Shown one piece after another: positions 1-5,192 of a stretch of DNA of 5,203 bases. This DNA is from Clostridiales bacterium. Its GTDB lineage: Bacteria; Bacillota; Clostridia; Lachnospirales; Lachnospiraceae. Made by a program: the position numbers and the translations under genes. The stretch spans positions 1-5,203 of the forward strand of contig JAHZAR010000134.1 in the NCBI GenBank assembly GCA_019423835.1, in the 5' to 3' direction. The notes beneath the pieces were generated by a model. That model did no database searches. It was given only the letters and a program-made list of their open reading frames with translations, and was not told the origin of the DNA. Position 1 is the stretch's first letter. Each line of letters opens with the position of its first letter.

Positions 1-60
1 TAAGAAAAAACAGAATATCACCTGTTCGGGAAGCATTTTAACCGGACAGAGCTGAGCACG

Positions 61-95
61 GAGGGACGGGTCTGCACTGCGCAGGCCCGTCCCTC
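61..95 (+). terminator. Strong GC-rich stem-loop, possible terminator of the gene upstream of the window
   Basis: Bases 61-75 pair with 81-95 over 15 positions, with a single G-T wobble, around a 5-base loop (actgc). This is the strongest simple hairpin in the first 344 bases. It lies where the 3' end of an upstream transcript would be, but no T-tract follows directly; the nearest run is TTTT at 112-115. It may therefore be an atypical terminator, an mRNA-stabilising 3' hairpin, or part of a switch. A weaker hairpin precedes it: 22-29 pairs with 42-49, eight pairs with one wobble and a 12-base loop. Confidence 0.4.
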
Positions 96-156
96 TGCGG
101 CAGTGCGGACCGTTTTCAAGCCTCTCTTTTAAGAGCATGCAAAGGAGATTTCCGGC

Positions 157-324
157 ATGGAAGAAAACAGACAGTTAAGAAAAATTTTAGGAAGTGTAAG
201 GTTTCGTGCATTGACTTGCGAAATAAAGTCATATAGAATTATACAATGGCCGCAGAAGGGACATTTCGGAGGCGGTACAGAAAAGCGTCCTCAGACTGCC
301 ATAAGGCTGTATGGGACAAAATGA
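157..324 (+). CDS. Doubtful 55-codon ORF in the leader of the transpeptidase gene
   Basis: ATG at 157 is preceded by AAAGGAG (141-147) at 9-base spacing, a very good ribosome binding site, and the frame stays open for 55 codons to TGA at 322-324. The predicted peptide starts MEENRQLRKILG and is basic, with no signal peptide, membrane helix or domain I recognise. Against its being a gene, the SigA-like promoter of the next gene (211-239) lies inside it, its second half looks like leader sequence, and its codon use is unremarkable. It could be a short real protein, a leader peptide whose translation affects the downstream gene, or the remnant of a gene whose original start survives. I favour remnant or chance but cannot exclude translation. 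Confidence 0.2.
   Translation: MEENRQLRKILGSVRFRALTCEIKSYRIIQWPQKGHFGGGTEKRPQTAIRLYGTK
211..239 (+). promoter_or_regulatory. SigA-type promoter for the L,D-transpeptidase operon
   Basis: The -35 box TTGACT (211-216, 5 of 6 to consensus) and -10 box TAGAAT (234-239, 5 of 6) are separated by exactly 17 bases, in a local AT-rich patch of otherwise GC-rich DNA. Transcription would start near 246, giving an untranslated leader of about 99 bases before the ATG at 345. No other comparable promoter was seen between here and the transpeptidase start. Confidence 0.72.
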
Positions 325-344
325 TTGGAAAAGGAGTTAAATGA

Positions 345-2585
345 ATGTCAGATTTCAGCAGAAAGGATGAACCGGATCAGAACAGGGAAATCCGGTCAGC
401 CGGACAGACAGACGAAATCGAAGATGGACTGGAATGGATAGAAGAGACAGAAGAGACGCCCGGGACATTCAGGAGTGAGGTGGAAATCACGGAAGATGCC
501 GAGACGGAAGCGCCCGGAGAAGCTGAGCTGAACGGAACAGAGAAGGCAGGTCTGCCGGAGCCGGCGGGAGAGACAGAGCCGGCAGAGACACCGGAGACGA
601 AGAAAAAGGAAAACAGCCACGGGAATGTGATGCCCACGGAAGAGGCGATTCTTCGCGCCGCCAGAAACGGCTTTGTGGAGCCGTCTGGAAAAGAGCGGGG
701 AGAACGGCCGGTTTCGTCCGGAACAGATACTGAAGCAAAGCGAATACGGGAAAAGGCCCGTTTCTCTGAGGAGCGGGAAGGAGAGAGACCTGCAGGCCGT
801 ACCAGGGGAAGAAGCAGAAGAAAAGGAAGCGTGCCGCCGGAATCCTTCAGCCGGGAGGGCGCAGGTGCGCATCCGGATGTGCAGGGTGCGAGGAGAGATC
901 GGGGCCAGGAACCAGGACGGAGGGGAAGACGATTTGGAAAGAGACAGGCAGCGGCAGCGGCGGGAGCCGCAGCGGCTGTCCTCCTGCTGGGAGGGGCAGT
1001 CTATGCCGGCCTGGGCCAGAAGTATAAAAGTGTATTTTTCCCGGGGACAGTGATAAACGGGCTTGACGTTTCCGGAAAAACTGTGGCTGAGGCAGAGCAG
1101 ATGATCGCCGACGGCATCAGCGGATACACGCTGACCATAGAGGAGAGAGGGGATAAAACCGAGCAGCTTTCCCAGGCAGATATCGGGCTTCGCGCTGAGT
1201 TTGACGGGACGATGGAAAAAATTATTGCGTCCCAGAACCCGCTTACCTGGGGAGGATATGTGTTCAGTCCGGCAAGCTACAAGATTCAGACCATGATGGC
1301 TTACGACGAGGAAGCCTTTCAGAAGGCGGTGGAAGACCTGGAATGCTTTGATGAGGATGCACCGGCTCCTGAGGATGCCCGCCTGTCAGAGTATGCGGAG
1401 GGCAAAGGCTACTCCATTGTCCCGGAGACAAAGGGGGCGAAGGCAGTCTATGAGGTGGTGGAAAAAGGAATTTCCGATGCTATCCTCAATCTGAAGCCAA
1501 CGGTCTCGCTGGAGGAAATCGGCGGCTACGAGGAGCCGGAGGTGACCTCTGAGGATGAAACCCTGAAACAGCTCTGTGACAATATGAACAAGGCTGCCGG
1601 CGTCTCGATCTCATATCAGTTTGGAGATGCCACAGAGACCCTGAACGGTGACAGAATTCACGAGTGGCTGATTCCAGGCGCCGACGGGACCGTCGGAGTG
1701 GATTCAGGAAAGGTAAGCGCCTATGTGAAGGAGCTGGCAGACAAGTACAATACAAACAATAAGGCAAAAAATCTGAAGACCTCCTATGGAAAGACAGTGA
1801 CCATCCGAGGAGGCACATACGGCTGGAAAATAAACCAGTCGGCAGAGGCAGATGAGCTGGCAGCTCTGATCCGTTCAGGTCAGAGCCAGAGCGGACGTGA
1901 GCCGGTCTACTCCCAGAAGGCGGCCAGCCGCGGGGCAAATGACTATGGAGATACATATGTAGAGATCAACCTGACTGCCCAGCATCTGTTTTTCTATAAG
2001 AACGGCGCGCTGGTAGTGGAGTCAGATTTCGTGTCAGGAAATCTGTCGAAGGGCTGGGGGACTCCGGCGGGCTCCTATCCTCTGACATACAAACAGAGAA
2101 ACGCTGTCTTAAAGGGGGAGAACTACCGCACACCGGTGGACTACTGGATGCCGTTCAACGGTGGGATCGGGATGCATGACGCCAAATGGAGGTCCTCCTT
2201 TGGAGGGACGATCTATAAGACGGGAGGTTCCCACGGCTGCATCAATCTGCCTCACAGCGTAGCGAAGAAAATATATGAAAATATTTCGGCCGGAATGCCG
2301 GTGCTCTGCTACAATCTGGAGGGAACCGAGAAAGCACCTGAGCCGGAGAAGCCCAAGGAGACCCAGCCGTCCACCCAGGCACCGGCAGAATCGTCCGCGC
2401 CGGCACCGACAGAGTCTTCTGCCCAGACACCGACAGAACCGTCCGCACCGGCGCCGACGGAACCGTCCGCCCAGGCACCGGCGGAACCGTCCACCCAGGC
2501 GCCGGCGGAACCGTCCGCCCAGAGTCCGGCAGGCCCGGCTTCTGACAATGGTGGGAATGGGGGAGCCGCCGGACCGGGAATGTAA
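345..2585 (+). CDS. Membrane-anchored L,D-transpeptidase (YkuD fold) with PG-binding domains, long N-terminal extension and repeat tail
   Basis: Predicted to form 3-3 (meso-DAP to meso-DAP) peptidoglycan cross-links or to attach partners to the wall, outside the membrane. Residues 1-200 are charged, low-complexity and probably disordered: Glu-rich to about residue 100, then Arg-rich. A basic stretch (RRGRRFGKR) precedes one membrane helix at about 202-224, predicting an inside N-terminus and an extracellular rest. Residues about 238-395 and 405-515 look like two PG_binding_4 (VanW-associated) modules, with motifs such as YSIVPETKG and YGWKIN. The YkuD catalytic domain is about 538-660, with H611, 17 residues, then SHGCIN carrying nucleophile C632; the catalytic set is intact. 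A Pro/Ala/Ser/Glu octad repeat tail follows. Start choice: AAGGAG at 331-336 is 8 bases from ATG 345; ATG 341 opens only a 9-codon frame. At 746 residues it is far longer than the helix-to-catalytic core of about 460. Family assignment is firm; the exact substrate is inference. Confidence 0.93.
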   Translation: MSDFSRKDEPDQNREIRSAGQTDEIEDGLEWIEETEETPGTFRSEVEITEDAETEAPGEAELNGTEKAGLPEPAGETEPAETPETKKKENSHGNVMPTEEAILRAARNGFVEPSGKERGERPVSSGTDTEAKRIREKARFSEEREGERPAGRTRGRSRRKGSVPPESFSREGAGAHPDVQGARRDRGQEPGRRGRRFGKRQAAAAAGAAAAVLLLGGAVYAGLGQKYKSVFFPGTVINGLDVSGKTVAEAEQMIADGISGYTLTIEERGDKTEQLSQADIGLRAEFDGTMEKIIASQNPLTWGGYVFSPASYKIQTMMAYDEEAFQKAVEDLECFDEDAPAPEDARLSEYAEGKGYSIVPETKGAKAVYEVVEKGISDAILNLKPTVSLEEIGGYEEPEVTSEDETLKQLCDNMNKAAGVSISYQFGDATETLNGDRIHEWLIPGADGTVGVDSGKVSAYVKELADKYNTNNKAKNLKTSYGKTVTIRGGTYGWKINQSAEADELAALIRSGQSQSGREPVYSQKAASRGANDYGDTYVEINLTAQHLFFYKNGALVVESDFVSGNLSKGWGTPAGSYPLTYKQRNAVLKGENYRTPVDYWMPFNGGIGMHDAKWRSSFGGTIYKTGGSHGCINLPHSVAKKIYENISAGMPVLCYNLEGTEKAPEPEKPKETQPSTQAPAESSAPAPTESSAQTPTEPSAPAPTEPSAQAPAEPSTQAPAEPSAQSPAGPASDNGGNGGAAGPGM
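2373..2540 (+). repeat. Seven tandem 24-bp units encoding a Pro-rich octapeptide tail
   Basis: Seven consecutive in-frame 24-bp units encode octads of the form (A/T)-(Q/P)-(A/T/S)-P-(A/T)-(E/G)-(S/P)-(S/A), typically AQAPAEPS, at residues 677-732 of the transpeptidase. The central and later units are closest to each other; the first two have ESS in place of EPS and the last (AQSPAGPA) has diverged, as expected at the ends of a slippage-prone array. The tail is extracellular by the predicted topology and resembles Pro-rich wall-spanning linkers, but nothing recognisable (no LPXTG, no choline-binding repeat) follows it; the protein ends in a short Gly-rich stretch. Confidence 0.9.
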
Positions 2586-2629
2586 GACCAGCCGCTTCGG
2601 CCGGTACGACAGAAAGAAAGAGAGGCAGA

Positions 2630-4141
2630 ATGAGAAAAAAGTGGAAACTGGCTGCCGCAGCGGCTGTCTTCGTCCTGCTCCTGTCCGGCTGCGGGGAGGG
2701 GAAGCCTGCCGCTTTCCAGGGACAGCAGAAGGAGACAGAAACGGCTGCTGTGCCGGAGGGGCAGCAGCAGGAACTGAAACGGGTACTGGCTGCCGTGGAA
2801 GGGCAGCTGCCGGAACTGACCTTCAAGGATATTCCTGACGGTGAGGTGGAAGGAGCTGTGTCCTTTTTTAAGGAAAGCTATCTGTTTGCAGGCAGAAAGG
2901 CGGACAATGGATACAGCTACATTCTGGGAATCCGGACAGCAGAGGAGAATCCGCTGGAGGGGCTGAGCTGCCAGAATGCCGGAGATTACGCAGGCTACAG
3001 TGTCAGCCAGTTTGATGGCGGCACTTTTCTTCTCCTGGAGAAGGGCACTGCCGCCGGCGGAATTTCCGGCATCTATGACTGTCTGGATGAGGGGATGGAG
3101 GGCATTGCCTATATGGAGGATGCTGCAGAGAGAGGGATTCTCCTCGTGCCTCCGGCAGCGGGGCCGTTTCTGAGAGTGAGGATGGTAAAAGACGGGGTGC
3201 TGAGGACAGAATATCTTCCCCTCTCAGAGGAGGAGAAACAGTCTCTGGTTTCAAACCCGTCCGGGCCAGAAGCCCAGACGGACGAGGACGGGCCGTCCGC
3301 GCAGATAAAAACGGGAGCGGCGGCTCTCTTTGAGAGCAGAGAAGATATGGAAAAGAACTTTCAGGGCCATCCGGGACAGAGGTTTACCCGGGAAGCAGAG
3401 GAACTTTTCAGAAAGATCTGGAACTTTCAGGCAGAAGGTTTGGAAGGACTCTCTGAAATTGCAGCCGCAAGTCTGACAGGGAGCTTTGAAAACGGGACTC
3501 GGACAGAGACTCTCAGCAGCCGGGACGATATGGAACGGCTTCGGGAGCTGCTGGGAGAAGCCGTTCCAGAGGATTTTCCCATGAATGAGAGCTTCCCCGG
3601 AAGGCTTGTGCTGAAACTCTCCTCCGGCAGAGAGCTGAATCTGTGGCTCTCAGACATCAGCGACAGCGCAGATGCTGAGCTGGCGGCAGAGAGCGGGCCC
3701 GTTTACAGGCTCAGCCAGAAAACGGCGAAGAGCCTCTGGCGCCTGTTCGGGACAGTTGACGGATACAGAAGGTACGGAGAGCAGATATGGATGGAGATGA
3801 AAGAGGAGCAGTATACTCCGGACGATGGGGAGCTGCCCTTTCTTCTGCACAATGAAACCGGCGGGCCCATCCAGTATATTCTGTCTCCGGTTATTGAAAA
3901 ACAGACAGTGGAAAACGGGGCGGAGAGCTGGACCCAGGTGGAGAGTATTGCCGGCTTCTGCGGCTTTCTTACCGGGATGGAAGAGGAGGAAAAGGAGCTG
4001 GCTGTGCCCTGGAATGGGAGCTTTCAGCCGGCCGGGCCGGGGCTCTACCGCCTGGGGATCCAGGTTTCACCGGAGCCGGAGCTGCGGTTTGCCATAGATG
4101 CAGAGTTTGAACTTACAGAGAGCGGAGGAGAGGGAGAGTGA
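2630..4141 (+). CDS. Predicted lipoprotein with C-terminal bacterial Ig-like domain, function unknown
   Basis: This 503-residue protein starts with a lipoprotein signal: basic MRKKWK, a hydrophobic stretch (about 7-18), and lipobox LSGC with C21 as the predicted lipidated residue, so it should sit on the outer face of the membrane. A Gln/Glu-rich linker (about 24-45) follows, then a region (about 48-205) with no family I recognise, an acidic linker (about 208-225), and a region around 270-380 ending in RLSQKTAKSLWRLFG. Residues about 390-485, with a YTPDDGELPFLLHN segment and a PGLYRLGIQV strand, resemble the Ig-like domain seen in other Clostridia lipoproteins (Big_14-like); that match is by eye. 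The gene begins 44 bases after the transpeptidase stop with no terminator between; a weak GAGAGG (2620-2625) serves the start. Its stop overlaps the next gene by 4 bases. A role with the transpeptidase is inference. Confidence 0.85.
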   Translation: MRKKWKLAAAAAVFVLLLSGCGEGKPAAFQGQQKETETAAVPEGQQQELKRVLAAVEGQLPELTFKDIPDGEVEGAVSFFKESYLFAGRKADNGYSYILGIRTAEENPLEGLSCQNAGDYAGYSVSQFDGGTFLLLEKGTAAGGISGIYDCLDEGMEGIAYMEDAAERGILLVPPAAGPFLRVRMVKDGVLRTEYLPLSEEEKQSLVSNPSGPEAQTDEDGPSAQIKTGAAALFESREDMEKNFQGHPGQRFTREAEELFRKIWNFQAEGLEGLSEIAAASLTGSFENGTRTETLSSRDDMERLRELLGEAVPEDFPMNESFPGRLVLKLSSGRELNLWLSDISDSADAELAAESGPVYRLSQKTAKSLWRLFGTVDGYRRYGEQIWMEMKEEQYTPDDGELPFLLHNETGGPIQYILSPVIEKQTVENGAESWTQVESIAGFCGFLTGMEEEEKELAVPWNGSFQPAGPGLYRLGIQVSPEPELRFAIDAEFELTESGGEGE

Positions 4142-4443
4142 ACGAAGTTTTGTTTGTTGTGCTGATAGCCGGTGTGTTTGGCGGAGCTGCTTCCTTTGCT
4201 GCCTCCCTGATTTTTCTGGTGAGGAGAAAACGGTTCTGGCGCAGGGCTCTTACGGTGGCCATGCTGGCTGTCCTGGTAGCCTCCGCCGGAGCTATGGGAC
4301 TCACAAGATTTTATATCCTGGAGGGAAATCTGGAGGAGCTGTGTCAGGTTATGCCTGTGATTTCCCTGACCGTAGCAGGAGAGATTATTGCGGTGATCGC
4401 CCTGTGGGGCATTGGAAAGCTGTGGGAGAGAAGCGGCTGGTAA
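4138..4443 (+). CDS. Small three-helix membrane protein, function unknown
   Basis: The gene starts with GTG at 4138, overlapping the lipoprotein stop in a GTGA arrangement, and has a good ribosome binding site (GGAGGAG, 4124-4130) 7 bases upstream. That combination implies translational coupling and argues that the ORF is real. The 101-residue product is very hydrophobic, with predicted helices at about 4-28, 37-56 and 71-93. The first loop (RRKRFWRR, 29-36) is strongly basic and should be cytoplasmic, predicting an outside N-terminus and a cytoplasmic C-terminal end (KLWERSGW). The second loop contains acidic residues (E62, E66, E67), fitting an outside position. I recognise no family. It may be a partner or membrane anchor for the lipoprotein, but no motif shows this. 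Confidence 0.75.
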   Translation: MNEVLFVVLIAGVFGGAASFAASLIFLVRRKRFWRRALTVAMLAVLVASAGAMGLTRFYILEGNLEELCQVMPVISLTVAGEIIAVIALWGIGKLWERSGW

Positions 4444-4452
4444 CGTTGATCC

Positions 4453-4492
4453 TGCAGACGCTCAGGCCCTCTCGGATCCGGTCTGCATTTTC
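4453..4492 (+). terminator. Candidate terminator of the transpeptidase operon
   Basis: TGCAGAC (4453-4459) and GTCTGCA (4481-4487) form a perfect 7-bp stem around a 21-base loop, followed at once by TTTTC (4488-4492). It begins 10 bases after the last stop of the operon and just upstream of the rpsO promoter, the expected place for a terminator. The long loop and short T-run make it weaker than the rpsO terminator. Confidence 0.45.
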
Positions 4493-4504
4493 AAAAAATC
4501 CTTG

Positions 4505-4533
4505 TTTACAATCAGAGGTTCTTGTGCTATACT
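4505..4533 (+). promoter_or_regulatory. Strong SigA-type promoter for rpsO with extended -10
   Basis: The -35 box TTTACA (4505-4510, 5 of 6) and -10 box TATACT (4528-4533, 5 of 6) are spaced by 17 bases, and the -10 box is preceded by TGC, giving the extended TGnTATACT form. Transcription would start near 4540, leaving a leader of about 89 bases before rpsO. Its strength suits a ribosomal protein gene and shows that rpsO does not depend on the upstream operon. Confidence 0.8.
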
Positions 4534-4551
4534 CTACATCGTATCAACGCG

Positions 4552-4596
4552 CCGACACTCAGCTTTTTGAGTTCCTGACAGGAGCTTAGTGTGCGG
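4552..4596 (+). promoter_or_regulatory. Long imperfect hairpin in the rpsO leader, candidate S15 autoregulatory site
   Basis: The untranslated leader folds on paper into one extended hairpin. CCG (4552-4554) pairs with CGG (4594-4596). After a bulged G (4593), ACACT (4555-4559) pairs with AGTGT (4588-4592). After a C/T mismatch, AGC (4561-4563) pairs with GCT (4584-4586). A 9-base bulge on the 5' side (4564-4572) leads to a TCCT/AGGA tip with a GAC loop (4573-4583). S15 is known to repress its own mRNA through differently shaped leader structures in several bacterial groups. That this hairpin is such a site is inference from position and structure only. Confidence 0.5.
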
Positions 4597-4613
4597 TAAG
4601 AATTTATTTTATG

Positions 4614-4620
4614 AAGGAGG
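4614..4620 (+). promoter_or_regulatory. Ribosome binding site that fixes the rpsO start
   Basis: AAGGAGG here matches the 3' end of 16S rRNA almost perfectly and lies 8 bases before ATG 4629. The in-frame ATG at 4611 would place this site inside the coding region and add six residues (MKEEII) not found in S15 proteins, so 4629 is the real start. Confidence 0.9.
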
Positions 4621-4628
4621 AAATCATC

Positions 4629-4895
4629 ATGATTTCAAAGGAGAAGAAGTCTGCTATCATCGCAGAGTATGGAAGAAAGCCTGGAGATACAGGTTCACCA
4701 GAGGTTCAGATCGCTATTTTAACAGCCAGAATCACAGAGCTCACAGAGCATTTAAAGACAAACCAGAAGGATCACCATTCCAGACGTGGTCTGTTAAAGA
4801 TGGTTGGTCAGAGACGTGGTCTGCTGAACTACTTAAAGAAGACAGATCTGGAAGGATACCGTGCTTTAATTGAGAAGTTAGGCATCAGAAAGTAA
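4629..4895 (+). CDS. rpsO: 30S ribosomal protein S15
   Basis: This 88-residue protein is full length for the family. S15 binds the central domain of 16S rRNA early in 30S assembly and helps form an intersubunit bridge. The hallmark stretches are all present: PGDTGSPEVQIA (18-29), the LTARI helix, KDHHSRRGLLKMVGQRR (47-63), and the C-terminal YRALIEKLGIR. H41, D48 and S51, positions known to contact 16S rRNA in studied S15 proteins, are conserved. The gene has its own promoter, leader hairpin, near-perfect ribosome binding site and terminator. Its codons are visibly more A/T-rich than those of the upstream operon (several TTA leucines, few CCG/GCC-type codons), usual for a highly expressed ribosomal gene and not a sign of transfer. 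pnp often follows rpsO in bacteria, but the few downstream bases do not show it here. Confidence 0.98.
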   Translation: MISKEKKSAIIAEYGRKPGDTGSPEVQIAILTARITELTEHLKTNQKDHHSRRGLLKMVGQRRGLLNYLKKTDLEGYRALIEKLGIRK

Positions 4896-4905
4896 GACAT
4901 GAGAT

Positions 4906-4936
4906 TAGGGTGGAGCAATCCACCCTAGTTGTTTAT
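4906..4936 (+). terminator. Intrinsic terminator of rpsO
   Basis: TAGGGTGGA (4906-4914) and TCCACCCTA (4919-4927) form a perfect 9-bp stem closed by a GCAA tetraloop (GNRA type), followed by the T-rich run GTTGTTTAT (4928-4936). It begins 10 bases after the rpsO stop. Position, stem and tail all fit a rho-independent terminator. Confidence 0.88.
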
Positions 4937-4966
4937 ATCATAGAAAACATTTGCGGCTTTCTGTGA

Positions 4967-5029
4967 GATAAATGACACCCCGCTGCTGCGGCAGCCGTGC
5001 GGGGAATCCTTTATGTAGAAGGTGTTATC
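4967..5029 (+). other. Nested inverted repeats after rpsO, possible structured leader RNA
   Basis: A GC-rich hairpin (CCCCG 4978-4982 with CGGGG 5000-5004; within it CTGC 4983-4986 with GCAG 4991-4994 around TGCG) is enclosed by a second pairing: ACACC 4975-4979 with GGTGT 5021-5025 and, across a 4-base bulge, GATA 4967-4970 with TATC 5026-5029. The inner and outer stems share C4978-4979, so they compete slightly at the junction. The region lies between the rpsO terminator and the next gene start, so it could be part of that gene's leader. I do not recognise a known riboswitch class. Confidence 0.35.
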
Positions 5030-5044
5030 CGAGACCGCTGATGT

Positions 5045-5104
5045 GGACACAGGGAGAGGATGCCGGGAGGGCGCCCAGGAGCTTTTTCCGGAGTTTCTGT
5101 GTCC
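5045..5104 (+). other. Long-range 8-bp inverted repeat enclosing a GC-rich segment
   Basis: GGACACAG (5045-5052) is perfectly complementary to CTGTGTCC (5097-5104) across 44 bases that include the self-complementary GGGCGCCC (5070-5077). With the structure at 4967-5029, most of the 256 bases between the rpsO terminator and the next start can be drawn as paired RNA. I saw no convincing promoter and no credible gene in 4937-5192. Confidence 0.3.
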
Positions 5105-5192
5105 AGATCAGTAGTTTCGGACACTTCTGCATAAACTGCCTGACAGGGCAGGATGAGAGTTCAGGACTCAGGACACATCAGAACGGAGAAGA

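Noticed and set aside
673..1053. 126-codon + strand ORF in another frame of the transpeptidase N-terminal region, considered as evidence of a frameshift
   Set aside because: The main frame runs uninterrupted from a good start through the membrane helix to the catalytic domain, so no frameshift is needed. The open alternative frame reflects the low-complexity purine-rich DNA.
2242..2826. 194-codon - strand ORF opposite the transpeptidase tail and lipoprotein start
   Set aside because: It is antisense to the 24-bp repeat and to well-supported genes. Its Ser/Pro/Val-rich repeats are the mirror of the repeat tail, and no ribosome binding site was evident.
4098..4589. 163-codon + strand ORF overlapping the small membrane protein and rpsO promoter
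   Set aside because: It covers a coupled gene in another frame, then a terminator and promoter, and its product is Ser/Arg/Cys-rich with no domain. The 4138 GTG frame has the ribosome binding site and a coherent membrane topology.
4611..4628. Upstream in-frame ATG as the rpsO start
   Set aside because: It would place the AAGGAGG site inside the coding region and add six residues absent from S15 proteins; ATG 4629 has ideal spacing.
4906..4930. GGGTGGA motif considered as part of a T-box antiterminator
   Set aside because: The conserved T-box sequence (TGGNACCGCG) and specifier-stem architecture are absent; the bases form a simple tetraloop terminator right after rpsO.
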